A stretch of DNA of 64,000 bases from Crocinitomicaceae bacterium (GCA_002713215.1 PAVO01000015.1:17777-81776), one strand, 5' to 3'. Shown: positions 53,698 to 61,511, numbered from the stretch's first letter. Notes: generated by a model from the sequence alone, not told the origin. Made by a program: numbers and translations.

Positions 53698-55296
53698 ATG
53701 GCAGTAAAAAAGTTCAACATAACCAATCCAGAATCCCTGATTTACCAAAATGAAATCTTAAAACTGACTGTGTTAGGCGGAATCAAATTAGAGGGTTTAG
53801 ACCGAATGCGAAGCACATTGAAAATCGAACTCAAAAAATCACCAAGACCACCAGTTCGCCACAACCTAGACCTTTACAACGACAACCAACTAGAAAAGCT
53901 AATCAGAAAAACAGCCGAGAAATTAGAAATAGGAACAACAGTACTAGCGGCCAGTTTATCAGAACTAACCGAACAATTAGAACAATACCGATTACAACAA
54001 ATCAAAGAGAGTCAACCCGAACCGTATCAATCACCAACACTCACAGCCGAGGAGAGAAAAGCCGCAGAAGACTTTTTGAAAGAATCGAATTTATTAGAAC
54101 GAACCAATCAACTCATAGGAAAAAGTGGAATGATAGGAGAAGAAAGCAACAGACTATTGATGTACTTAATCTTCACCAGTAGAAAACAAAGTCAACCCTT
54201 GCACATTGTAAGCTTGGGTGCTAGCGGCACCGGCAAGACTCATTTACAAGAAAAGGTTGGGGAACTAATCCCCGAAGAAGATCGAATAGAAATAACTACA
54301 CTATCAGAAAACGCCTTTTACTACTTCGGGCAACGAGAACTCAAAAACAAATTGATACTTATTGAAGACTTGGACGGAGCAGACAATGCACTTTACCCTT
54401 TGAGAGAATTACAAAGCAAAAAGCGAATATCTAAAACCGTAGCCCATAAGAACAGTAAAGGAGAAACCAAGACGATGCACCTAATAGTAGAAGGGCCAGT
54501 AAGCGTAGCAGGTTGTACTACCAAAGAGCAGATTTATGAAGACAATGCCAATAGATCCTTTTTGATTTACCTGGATGAAAGCGAAGAACAAGACCAGTTG
54601 GTTATGGCATATCAACGGAAAATGAGTGCAGGAAAAATAGACAAACACGAAGAATCAAAAGCAGCAGAATTACTCCGCAACTGTCAGCGAATCTTAGAGC
54701 CAATCAAAGTAGTGAACCCTTTTGCAGAATTATTACAAATCCCTAAAGAAGTCTTTAAACCTAGAAGAACCAACAACCACTATTTACAGTTTATTGAAGT
54801 AGTAACCTTCTACAATCAGTTCCAACGAGAGCAAAAAGCCGATGAAGAAACTGGAGAAATATTTATTGAAACAACTCTTGAAGATATAGAGTCAACTAAC
54901 CAACTCTTGAAAGAAATCCTACTCAGAAAATCAGATGAACTCAATGGAGCTTGTAGAAATTACCTAGAACAAATCAAAGCCTACTTAGAAGTAGAGAATA
55001 AGAAAGCCTTTACCAATCGAGAAATTAGAAAGAAGCTAAGAATCAATGATAGTAATCAAAAGCGGTGGACAATAAGTTTAGTAAATAACCACTACTTGAA
55101 AAGAATCAAAGGCAACAAAAACCAAGGCTATCAATATCAAATCACGAGCTACGAAGAATACCAGCAACTTCAAGAGAAAATCAATACAGCATTAGACGAA
55201 AGCTTGGAAAGCTTAAGAGAGGCTGGACGTTCAAAACCGGTTCAATCCAGAAATGAACCACGTAAGAGTAAGAAAGTCAATGCAGTAATCGCCTAG
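53698..55296 (+). CDS. P-loop ATPase of a mobile element (helicase/primase-associated type)
   Basis: About 532 residues from ATG 53698; a TTG at 53638 is in frame but adds 20 residues of unlikely sequence, and MAVKKFNIT is a better start. The N-terminal 130 residues are charged. Walker A (GASGTGKT, K at about 180) and a Walker B-like segment (LILIEDLDG, near 219) define a P-loop ATPase. The C-terminal part has a winged-helix-like block (TNREIRKKLRINDSNQKRW). The ATP-binding domain resembles ATPases found next to primases or recombinases on integrative elements; it may load or remodel DNA for the downstream recombinases. Distance to the recombinase gene is 30 bp. The precise family is not assigned. 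Confidence 0.8.
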   Translation: MAVKKFNITNPESLIYQNEILKLTVLGGIKLEGLDRMRSTLKIELKKSPRPPVRHNLDLYNDNQLEKLIRKTAEKLEIGTTVLAASLSELTEQLEQYRLQQIKESQPEPYQSPTLTAEERKAAEDFLKESNLLERTNQLIGKSGMIGEESNRLLMYLIFTSRKQSQPLHIVSLGASGTGKTHLQEKVGELIPEEDRIEITTLSENAFYYFGQRELKNKLILIEDLDGADNALYPLRELQSKKRISKTVAHKNSKGETKTMHLIVEGPVSVAGCTTKEQIYEDNANRSFLIYLDESEEQDQLVMAYQRKMSAGKIDKHEESKAAELLRNCQRILEPIKVVNPFAELLQIPKEVFKPRRTNNHYLQFIEVVTFYNQFQREQKADEETGEIFIETTLEDIESTNQLLKEILLRKSDELNGACRNYLEQIKAYLEVENKKAFTNREIRKKLRINDSNQKRWTISLVNNHYLKRIKGNKNQGYQYQITSYEEYQQLQEKINTALDESLESLREAGRSKPVQSRNEPRKSKKVNAVIA

Positions 55297-55326
55297 TTCA
55301 AGAAGTTCACTAAAAGATATAAGCGA

Positions 55327-56367
55327 ATGAAAAACCTTCTTCTCAAAAACGAATCTTTCCAATACTTGGAACATAGCTTTAAAGAATGGCTCGACATACT
55401 CGGTTATGCTCCAAGCACCATTTACCAGCTGCCCAATTATATCCATGAATTTTTTCATTACCTAGAGCAGCAGGGCTGCACCCATATTAGCCAACTCGAA
55501 TCCAACCATTTTAAAAACCACTTCGAGAATCTAAAAATGCGAACCAATATGAGAAGAGGCGGAGCATTGAGTAATAACAGCTTAAACAAGCACTTACAAG
55601 GACTTTACAAGTTCGCCGAATACCTCCGGCAGAGTGGAAGAGTAGAAATTCCCAACCTAAACATAAGATGGAAAGAAGGAGATGCCCAAGACATAGAATA
55701 CCTAACCCCCGAAGAAATCAAAGAACTCTTTACCGTTGCAGCACAACCACTAGAAGAAGGAAAGAATACGAGAAGCTACCCAGGCTTTTTTGAAGCCGCA
55801 GCGCATAGAGATGTGGCTATGCTTACCGTGTTTTACAGTTGTGGATTGAGAAGGGCAGAAGCAGCCAGTTTAGACGTAGAAGACCTAAATCACGATAGAA
55901 GAATATTACATGTAAGAAAAGGGAAGAACTACAAAGAACGGTTTGTACCATTAAGCAAAATCAGCCTCAAAAACCTAGAATATTACCAATACGATTGGCG
56001 ACCCATTCTAATCAAAAATCAAAATGAAAGCGCATTGTTTATTAGCCAACGAGGAAGGAGAATGAATGCCCAAAGTATGGCTCACCGTCTAAAACTATTA
56101 CAACAAAGAAGCAACCATGTAACCCTACAAGAAAAGAATGTAAGACCACACGTACTCAGGCATTCCATAGCTACCCATTTGCTAGACAACGGAATGAGTT
56201 TAGAAAATATCAGTCGTTTTTTAGGACATAGCAGTTTAGAATCTACTCAGGTGTACACGCATTTATCTGCCGAAGGGAACAGAAGGCATGATTTAATCGA
56301 ACAAGAACAACCCTACAGCAACATACCTAAATACGAAATCCACCAACCTCACGAAGACGAGTTATGA
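55327..56367 (+). CDS. Tyrosine recombinase (integrase) with complete catalytic set
   Basis: 346 residues. An N-terminal SAM-like core-binding domain (about 15-105) is followed by the catalytic domain (about 130-325). All residues of the tyrosine recombinase active site are present: R175 (CGLRRAEAASL), H275 and R278 (HVLRHSIATHLL), H301 (LGHSS) and the nucleophile Y310 (QVYTH). These enzymes exchange DNA strands at specific sites through a 3'-phosphotyrosine link. The stop overlaps the next recombinase start by four bases (ATGA), so the pair is translated together and probably works as a heteromer. The substrate site is unknown; hairpin-forming sequences lie at 58964-59590. Confidence 0.93.
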   Translation: MKNLLLKNESFQYLEHSFKEWLDILGYAPSTIYQLPNYIHEFFHYLEQQGCTHISQLESNHFKNHFENLKMRTNMRRGGALSNNSLNKHLQGLYKFAEYLRQSGRVEIPNLNIRWKEGDAQDIEYLTPEEIKELFTVAAQPLEEGKNTRSYPGFFEAAAHRDVAMLTVFYSCGLRRAEAASLDVEDLNHDRRILHVRKGKNYKERFVPLSKISLKNLEYYQYDWRPILIKNQNESALFISQRGRRMNAQSMAHRLKLLQQRSNHVTLQEKNVRPHVLRHSIATHLLDNGMSLENISRFLGHSSLESTQVYTHLSAEGNRRHDLIEQEQPYSNIPKYEIHQPHEDEL

Positions 56368-57212
56368 AAGCCTTTACCGATTACCTACTAAAAAAAGGGT
56401 ACAGTAGCAAAACAGCCAACAGCTACGCAAATACAGCTAATCATTTTAGTGCCTGGGCAGAAGAAGAAAACATAATCCTAGAAGCTACTACCAACAGAGA
56501 CGTATTACACTACATACAAATCCGAAAAAAGACAGCTAGTCAGCGGACTATAGGATTTATTGTTAATGGCCTCAAACACTACTTTGACCATCTCTCTATT
56601 AAGGAGATGTTCCAATCTAACCAACCCAATCCGGCTAGTCAAATTAAAATCCAAGGAATCAAACGAAAGAAACTCTACCACATACTCACTAAACAAGAAC
56701 TAGAACAACTCTATGAAAATTACCCCAATACAACTCCCACAAACAAGCGAAACAAAGCGATCTTAAGCCTAATGATCTGGCAGGGGTTGAATGCTTCAGA
56801 ACTCTTTAATCTCGAAGCAAAAGACTTGAAATTAAGAGAAGGGAAGATCTACATCGCAGGAGGGAGAAAAAGCAACGAACGAGAGTTAAAGTTAGAATCC
56901 GTTCAGATCCTCGATCTCATGGAATACCAGCTTCAACACAGACAATCGGAAAAACTATTTACCAGTTCCGGAGCAAGCAACAACGGCCACAATGTGATGT
57001 ACAAGTTTATGAAGGGTTTAAAGAAGCAGAATCCCAAAGTAGACAGTGCCAAACAAATCCGAACTAGTGTCATTACTCATTGGCTCAAAACCTACAACCT
57101 AAGAGAAGTTCAATACATGGCTGGCCATCGGTATGTGAGTTCCACCGAAGCCTATTTAGTCAACGACTTAGAAAGCCTGAGCGAAGACATAGAAAAGTAC
57201 CATCCCTTTTAG
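56364..57212 (+). CDS. Second tyrosine recombinase-fold protein with degenerate active site
   Basis: 282 residues. The core-binding domain (about 3-85) and catalytic fold (105-275) are recognisable. The nucleophile Y264 (TEAYL), H255 (AGHRY) and R233 (QIRTS) are kept. The first catalytic Arg is replaced by Asn143 (QGLNASEL) and the His of the HxLR motif by Lys230 (KQIR). The protein may therefore be a DNA-binding partner of the intact recombinase upstream, with weak or no cleavage of its own. Overlapping start (ATGA) with that gene supports complex formation. Pairs of this kind occur on Bacteroidota mobile elements. The next gene follows after 8 bp. Confidence 0.85.
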   Translation: MKAFTDYLLKKGYSSKTANSYANTANHFSAWAEEENIILEATTNRDVLHYIQIRKKTASQRTIGFIVNGLKHYFDHLSIKEMFQSNQPNPASQIKIQGIKRKKLYHILTKQELEQLYENYPNTTPTNKRNKAILSLMIWQGLNASELFNLEAKDLKLREGKIYIAGGRKSNERELKLESVQILDLMEYQLQHRQSEKLFTSSGASNNGHNVMYKFMKGLKKQNPKVDSAKQIRTSVITHWLKTYNLREVQYMAGHRYVSSTEAYLVNDLESLSEDIEKYHPF

Positions 57213-57220
57213 AATAGCCA

Positions 57221-57436
57221 ATGGAAGCTCAACTGCCTAAACGACAAAAACAAGTCCTTAAGCTGATGCTAGCAGGTTATACTCAACAAGAAATCTGTAA
57301 GTTGTTGAACCTACACACCAATACCGTGAGTTGTTACAAGAAGATAATTATGGAAAAATGGGATGCAGAAAATATGGTTGAGTTGGTTTTAGAATCCATA
57401 AAAAGAGGCTATCTGGAAATAGAAGAAGAAAAATAA
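57221..57436 (+). CDS. Small LuxR-type helix-turn-helix protein
   Basis: 71 residues that consist almost only of a LuxR/GerE HTH: LPKRQKQVLKLMLAGYTQQE at 5-24, then ICKLLNLHTNTVSCYKKII. There is no sensor or receiver domain. It lies 8 bp after the second recombinase and 19 bp before the RadC-like gene. It probably binds DNA and may regulate the element or act as an accessory factor for recombination. A stand-alone DNA-binding domain of this type is common in integrative elements. Confidence 0.85.
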   Translation: MEAQLPKRQKQVLKLMLAGYTQQEICKLLNLHTNTVSCYKKIIMEKWDAENMVELVLESIKRGYLEIEEEK

Positions 57437-57455
57437 CTTTACAAACGAAATCAGA

Positions 57456-58085
57456 ATGAACGTTAAGTTGACAGAATCACAGAAAATCAAAGTTTTATGC
57501 TCCGATGATATTTACGGCATCATGCAGCGTATTTTGCTCAGGGAAAATAAAATAGATCAGAACCGGGAACATCTATGGACGATTAGTTTAGACAATGCTC
57601 ATAAGGTGCTGAATATTGAATTGGTGAGCATGGGAACGATCAAAAGAACTTTGGTAGAACCTATGGAAGTATTTAGTGTTCCCTTGCAAAAAAGAGCCGT
57701 TAAAATCATTCTGGTTCACAACCACCCCAGCGGAGAAGTTAAACCCAGCGAAAACGACAAAGACATCACCGACCGGTTGATCCAGGTAGGGAAAATAATG
57801 GACGTTCCCGTATTAGATCACCTGATTATTACCGATAAGACCTACTACAGTTTTAAGGATACTGGACTTTATGAAGAACTAGAAAAAAGTACCAAATACG
57901 TTCCAGCCTACGAACTCAGAAGAAGGTATGAACAAGCGGCAGCAGAAAAAGGTGAAGAAAAAGGCAAACAAGTCAAGGCCAGAGAAATAGCCAAAGCTCT
58001 TAAAGCAAAAGGCGTTGATATCGAAACAATCGCCACAACAACAGGTCTAAGCGTAGCTGTGATCAAAAGACTGAAAGCAGAATAA
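57456..58085 (+). CDS. RadC-family JAB/MPN domain protein
   Basis: 209 residues. The RadC JAB motif is intact (HNHPSG at 88-93 followed by PSENDKD), giving the His/His/Ser/Asp metal-binding set of the JAMM family. The N-terminal helix-hairpin-helix part of full RadC is missing. The C-terminal tail has an HTH-like stretch (EIAKALKAKGVDIETIATTTG) of the sort seen at the end of Rpn-type transposase-like proteins. Mobile-element RadC proteins are common, but their molecular role is unclear. The stop overlaps the next gene start by one base (TAATG). Confidence 0.88.
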   Translation: MNVKLTESQKIKVLCSDDIYGIMQRILLRENKIDQNREHLWTISLDNAHKVLNIELVSMGTIKRTLVEPMEVFSVPLQKRAVKIILVHNHPSGEVKPSENDKDITDRLIQVGKIMDVPVLDHLIITDKTYYSFKDTGLYEELEKSTKYVPAYELRRRYEQAAAEKGEEKGKQVKAREIAKALKAKGVDIETIATTTGLSVAVIKRLKAE

Positions 58086-58768
58086 TGAATAATAAGAACC
58101 TTTCTTGGAAACTAATTGCTATTGGTTGTTTAGCCTTGTCAATCTCTTTAATCCCACTTACAGCTTACATTTTTTATTTTAAAGAAAATTTGATATCAAA
58201 TAATCCAAATGAATGGGCATTGTTTGGAGATTTTATTGGAGGTACAACTAACACACTGGTCTCAATTTTTAGTTTAATAATACTTGCTTACATAACGGTA
58301 TTAATAGCCAAAAATGGCAATCAGGAACAACACCAAAGGTTCCTCTTGGAAAAGAAGATTATCGCATTCGACGAACTTGGGGCTTTTTTGCTAAAGCTTA
58401 ATGTGGCTCTTCGTATGATTAGTCTAGAACTAAAAAATACTACGGATAAGGCAAGTAACCTTGATCTTGAAGGTATTAATCTTGGGAAATCAAAAATACG
58501 TGAGCAGGTAGAAATTTATGTTTCTTATGGTGCCTTCATATTTACATTTTATGCTCGGTATGGTCATTTGTTTGATTTTGACTTTGAGTCAGACATTTAT
58601 AAAGACCTAGTTAGTACCTCCAACAAATTACGAGGTGAACTTACAAACCTGTATGAGAATATTAACCTTACTGGTCGACAAGAACCAAATAACTTGGAGA
58701 AAGTATTTAGTGAACATCTCGACTGTTTAGTAGTCTTCATTAACGCTCTAAAAGAAGAGTTAGAATAA
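58085..58768 (+). CDS. Membrane protein resembling putative phage abortive infection protein (AbiC-like)
   Basis: 227 residues. Two membrane segments (about 9-31 and 48-75) are separated by the motif EWALFGDFIGGTTNTLVSIF. An FGDFxGGxxN motif between two N-terminal helices is characteristic of the putative AbiC family of phage-defence proteins and related membrane proteins (established knowledge, recognised by motif). The cytoplasmic C-terminal 150 residues are helical. Its start overlaps the RadC stop (TAATG), so it belongs to the mobile-element transcript. A defence cargo gene is a sensible hypothesis. The motif occurs in other uncharacterised membrane proteins too. Confidence 0.7.
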   Translation: MNNKNLSWKLIAIGCLALSISLIPLTAYIFYFKENLISNNPNEWALFGDFIGGTTNTLVSIFSLIILAYITVLIAKNGNQEQHQRFLLEKKIIAFDELGAFLLKLNVALRMISLELKNTTDKASNLDLEGINLGKSKIREQVEIYVSYGAFIFTFYARYGHLFDFDFESDIYKDLVSTSNKLRGELTNLYENINLTGRQEPNNLEKVFSEHLDCLVVFINALKEELE

Positions 58769-58789
58769 ATACGGGAAGGCTTATTCCTC

Positions 58790-58827
58790 ACAACAAAATG
58801 CCCAAAAATCGCTTCGCATTTTGTTGT
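58790..58827. terminator. Strong hairpin after the AbiC-like gene (terminator-like)
   Basis: ACAACAAAATGC (58790-58801) and GCATTTTGTTGT (58816-58827) pair perfectly over 12 bp with a 14-nt loop, 22 bp after the AbiC-like stop. No T run follows, so it may stabilise the transcript end or be a recombination hairpin. Confidence 0.45.
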
Positions 58828-58960
58828 TCCGCTTCCAACCCTCCTAGTTTATCATACCTATTTTTTGTCAAAAGCTAACAGCCCCTTGCCTTTCATTCTT
58901 CAAGTCAAAAGGCTGTTTAATCGCTGGGAAAATAAGTATGAAAAACCTCCAAAGACTAAG

Positions 58961-59087
58961 TTACATAATGTGCATTATGAGTTCGCTCCCGTACCTACGC
59001 TAAAGCTTCGGCAGGCAGGTCGCACATTTTTAGAATCTGAAATTTAACGAAGGAAAAAAATGTCAGTCATAATGTACACTATGTAAA
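58961..59087. repeat. Inverted pair of near-palindromic 20-bp sites
   Basis: TTACATAATGTGCATTATGA (58961-58980) contains CATAATG and CATTATG with a 2-bp spacer. Its reverse complement recurs at 59067-59086 with 2 differences in 20. The two sites face each other across 86 bp. They could be recombinase-binding sites or arms of a large hairpin. Confidence 0.6.
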
Positions 59088-59374
59088 ATAGCCGCACTCC
59101 AACGCTAACCAAGGGAATAGTAGCCCTTATCCCTTCAACCCTTTGGCAGGCTCCTTTTTTGCCCCAAATGCCGCTCTGGCAAATAAAGTTCGCTCGGCCA
59201 TGCTTCGCATGAAATCTATTAAATATCTCCCGCCTCCCTTCGGTCGTTGGGTGCTCATTTTAATAGCTAAATGCCTGAACGGCTTTCCTTTCAGATCAAG
59301 CAATGTGCTGGGGCATTCATCCATTAAAGCCGAGCTGTCGCCGCGATGAATGAAAACAACCAACTGGCTTTTAT

Positions 59375-59400
59375 GTGCCTTTTGGCCACCCAAAAGGCAC
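59375..59400. repeat. Perfect 11-bp inverted repeat
   Basis: GTGCCTTTTGG (59375-59385) and CCAAAAGGCAC (59390-59400) with loop CCAC, followed by a T-rich stretch. It may be a terminator or a REP-like palindrome. Confidence 0.55.
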
Positions 59401-59434
59401 GCTTGTTTCTTTTAAAGAAATGAAACCGATCACG

Positions 59435-59451
59435 AAAACCCTGTGGGTTTT
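59435..59451 (+). terminator. Terminator-like hairpin
   Basis: AAAACCC (59435-59441) pairs with GGGTTTT (59445-59451) around TGT and runs into further T residues. There is no obvious gene immediately upstream. Confidence 0.4.
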
Positions 59452-59526
59452 TGTCTTCCTGCTTAGAGGTTCTAGGAAACAGGCCGTGTAAGGAGCGGAG
59501 CAAACGGCAGAGCTGCGAGAACTTAC

Positions 59527-59590
59527 TTTACATAATTGCCTTACAGGACGCTCCTGAGAAGGGTTGTACTGTAAGAAGCCATTATGTAAA
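59527..59590. repeat. 64-nt bulged two-arm hairpin
   Basis: Outer arms TTTACATAAT (59527-59536) and ATTATGTAAA (59581-59590) pair perfectly. Inner arms TTACAG (59541-59546) and CTGTAA (59569-59574) also pair. The unpaired spacers are unequal (4 and 6 nt) and the loop is 22 nt. Two paired boxes separated by unequal spacers recall folded integron attC sites, but the attC core triplets (AAC/GTT) are not convincingly present. The outer arm shares TTACATAAT with the site at 58961. Confidence 0.6.
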
Positions 59591-59885
59591 AGGTCTGGTT
59601 AATCATCAATCAAAATGCTTCATGCCGCTTTCAAAGTCTCAAATCCTATGTACTGAAATCGGTTGTCCTTTCTAAAACCATCGCTTTGACAGACCTTTAT
59701 TTACTGGGCTTTCAGAAGGAATAAAAATAAACTTCACTTGAAAGGGTCGCATAAGAAGTATTTATCGTGTAATAGCGAGGTGCTAAAAAGTAAAGAGTTA
59801 TAAAAAGAGAAAAAGAAAATCCGAAAATGGGTTATTAGTAAAAGGTGGGGATACCACTTTGATATATAGTATAAAACACGATGTT

Positions 59886-60050
59886 ATGATACAAATTGCA
59901 TTTTACTTCTTCGTATGGTCATTGACTATATTGATACTACAGGCCTGCCTTCCTGATAAGGCTGCTAATCGAGTTAAATCTACACTAAAGCTTATGCTCA
60001 ATTTACTGCCAATTAGTGCTGTAATCCGAGCTTTTAAAAACGATAAATAA
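59886..60050 (+). CDS. Possible small membrane protein
   Basis: 54 residues from ATG 59886, with a TTG option at 59859. One hydrophobic segment (IAFYFFVWSLTILILQA) near the N-terminus is followed by a basic tail. It stands 20 bp before the first reserve RHS cassette. No family is recognised and it could be a chance ORF. Confidence 0.35.
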   Translation: MIQIAFYFFVWSLTILILQACLPDKAANRVKSTLKLMLNLLPISAVIRAFKNDK

Positions 60051-60069
60051 CTATCTTCGGGACATAGTA

Positions 60070-61077
60070 ATGGGTTGTAAAAAACTATCATATTACCAAG
60101 CGGAAGACCTAAAAATGAAACCCGTTCAGATGAAAAGTGGTCTAGAAAATTTTGGTCCCTCGCAAAAAATGGCTTTAGTTGGTTTATCATTCGGCATGGT
60201 TCAACCGGGACGCACGGGTAACAGTTCAAATTACAGATACGGTTTTAATGGAATGGAATCCGATGATGAATTTAAGGGCAATGAAAGTTCTTTAGATTTT
60301 GGTGCCAGAATACTAGATCCGAGAGTAGGTAGATGGTTATCTCTTGATCCCTTGGCTTCCAAATTTCCAGGTTTTAGCCCCTATAACTACACCTTAAATA
60401 ATCCAATTTTGTTTGTTGATCCAGATGGAAAAGAACCAACTATTAAAGGGACTACAGGTGTGAGTGCGCTTATTAAAACTCTGAACGATAATAATGTACA
60501 TGACCTAGCATCATTTGAACATTTTTATCGTGGAAACTTCAATAAGTCAGGTTCTGTTAATAGTGAAGCTGGAACTTCAAGGTATATATATTCCAAAAGG
60601 TGGGGTTGGGCTGACATGAAGCACTTTTCATTTTTTGCCAATAAATCTGATTGGACAATATTAACCCAGCAGTATATGCTTGATTATGGTGAAGGTCATG
60701 AAAGAAAATCTGAAAAGACGGAACCTTCTTCAGCTTGGGACTATGAGGATCTACCATCAAATTTGTTAGGAGTATATTTTGAACAATGGTTGGAAGATAA
60801 AGGTGGCATGACGAAAGAGGAAAAAGCCAAGATGAAAGAAAATGGTGATAATGAGTTTACTTATCGCCTGCGTCAATACTTAACGGAACTTGGTTATTCT
60901 GATAAGCCTTTGGAAGATAAACCAAAGGATAACACTTTACCATCTAATGAGCACTATGAAATTGATAAATCAAAAAATAAAGGATATACACCAAAATACA
61001 CTTCCGAAAAACGGGATAAAAAGGCCGATAAAAAGGTGAAGAAATTTGCTAAAAGCAAAGACAAAAAAGTTAACTGA
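60070..61077 (+). CDS. Reserve RHS tip 1: short RHS core + putative toxin domain
   Basis: 335 residues starting at ATG 60070. The first 42 residues (MGCKKLSYYQAEDLK...) are not RHS core and recall the openings of other stand-alone Bacteroidota RHS fragments. The core (about 41-120) runs from FGMVQPGR through YRYGFNGMESDDE, DPRVGRWLSLDPL to FVDPDG. It is a different core subtype from the giant gene. The tip (about 121-335) contains YSKRWGWADMKHF and a WDYEDLPSNLLG motif, followed by a Lys-rich tail. The paired Trp-Asp-His and Tyr-Glu-Asp motifs look like conserved active-site residues, but I cannot name the family. No signal peptide or shell repeats are present, so alone it is unlikely to be exported. 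A membrane protein gene follows after 11 bp and is its candidate immunity partner. Confidence 0.85.
   Translation: MGCKKLSYYQAEDLKMKPVQMKSGLENFGPSQKMALVGLSFGMVQPGRTGNSSNYRYGFNGMESDDEFKGNESSLDFGARILDPRVGRWLSLDPLASKFPGFSPYNYTLNNPILFVDPDGKEPTIKGTTGVSALIKTLNDNNVHDLASFEHFYRGNFNKSGSVNSEAGTSRYIYSKRWGWADMKHFSFFANKSDWTILTQQYMLDYGEGHERKSEKTEPSSAWDYEDLPSNLLGVYFEQWLEDKGGMTKEEKAKMKENGDNEFTYRLRQYLTELGYSDKPLEDKPKDNTLPSNEHYEIDKSKNKGYTPKYTSEKRDKKADKKVKKFAKSKDKKVN
60190..60429 (+). repeat. RHS core homology block, copy 3 (reserve tip 1)
   Basis: This 240-bp block from FGMVQPGR to DPDG is homologous to 50886-51134 and 61786-62034 in its first half. It shares a 19-bp exact DNA match (CATTCGGCATGGTTCAACC) with the giant gene. 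The second half belongs to another core subtype (FSPYNYTLNNPILFVDPDG). Confidence 0.75.
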
Positions 61078-61088
61078 TTCGAATTATT

Positions 61089-61511
61089 ATGTCTGTTCTA
61101 AGAAACTACTATAAAACTTTAATGCATGTTTTTATTCTGCTGCTTATTAATGTTGGTTTTACTTTAGCTTACAGTGTATTAGGTTTTTACAATTATTATT
61201 TGGAAAGCTCTATTGAGGTGACGATCTTGGTTCTTGGACTCATTTATTTCAATAAAATTGAAATAGGAGGGCTTAATACTAGGGCAATTAAACTTTTGAT
61301 TATAACCGCTGTCTACGCAATGGTTTCTGGCGAATTGGCTCAGCTGGAAGATCTTGCAGAACATACGAGATCCTTATTTTCAAGTTTTGTTTTTGATCTT
61401 ACTTATAATTATTTGCTAGTTTTTGGTGTCGTGACTTCGCTTCTATTGCTCTTTTACAATAAGTCTAACCTTAAGAGTAATAATGATACAACTAGCTTAA
61501 AAAATAAATAG
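61089..61511 (+). CDS. Four-helix membrane protein, candidate immunity for reserve tip 1
   Basis: 140 residues with about four membrane helices (near 10-30, 37-55, 65-82 and 105-128). It begins 11 bp after the tip 1 stop, which is where immunity genes sit in RHS loci. The last eight codons, ending NNDTTSLKNK, are encoded by the shared cassette-end repeat (from 61485), so the natural C-terminus may have been replaced or fused by recombination. An inner-membrane immunity protein would fit a toxin acting at or entering through the membrane; this is inference. No named family is recognised. Confidence 0.75.
   Translation: MSVLRNYYKTLMHVFILLLINVGFTLAYSVLGFYNYYLESSIEVTILVLGLIYFNKIEIGGLNTRAIKLLIITAVYAMVSGELAQLEDLAEHTRSLFSSFVFDLTYNYLLVFGVVTSLLLLFYNKSNLKSNNDTTSLKNK

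Larger units (their letters stand above)
52697..58768. mobile_element. Putative integrative accessory element (recombinase island)
   Basis: Genes in this interval are an XRE regulator with a zinc-ribbon partner on the minus strand, then a co-directional block of P-loop ATPase, two overlapping tyrosine recombinases, a LuxR-type HTH, a RadC/JAB protein and an AbiC-like membrane protein. Coding strands of the ATPase and recombinases are notably A-rich with many AGA and AAC/GAA codons, unlike the RHS genes to the left. Both sides are RHS-tip material. The ends are not defined: no flanking direct repeat was established, and the hairpin-rich DNA up to about 59590 may belong to it. Confidence 0.55.
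58769..60069. other. Hairpin-rich, mostly non-coding stretch
   Basis: From 58769 to 59885 no convincing gene was found; ORFs in both directions lack family features. Instead there are many dyads: 58790-58827, AACAGCC 58877-58883 with GGCTGTT 58911-58917, CATAATG/CATTATG 58964-58979, a near-copy inverted at 59067-59086, 59375-59400, 59435-59451 and 59527-59590. An imperfect palindrome with AAGCTT at its centre lies near 58999. The rest of the interval holds one small possible gene (59886-60050). The style is that of a mobile-element end or a recombination region. Confidence 0.6.

Noticed and set aside
59527..59590. True integron attC site
   Set aside because: The fold is similar, but conserved AAC/GTT core triplets and a cassette array with an IntI-type integrase were not found; kept as a bulged hairpin only.
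59127..59675. Short ORFs on both strands in the hairpin-rich region
   Set aside because: They overlap palindromes and lack start context or recognisable domains; treated as non-coding.
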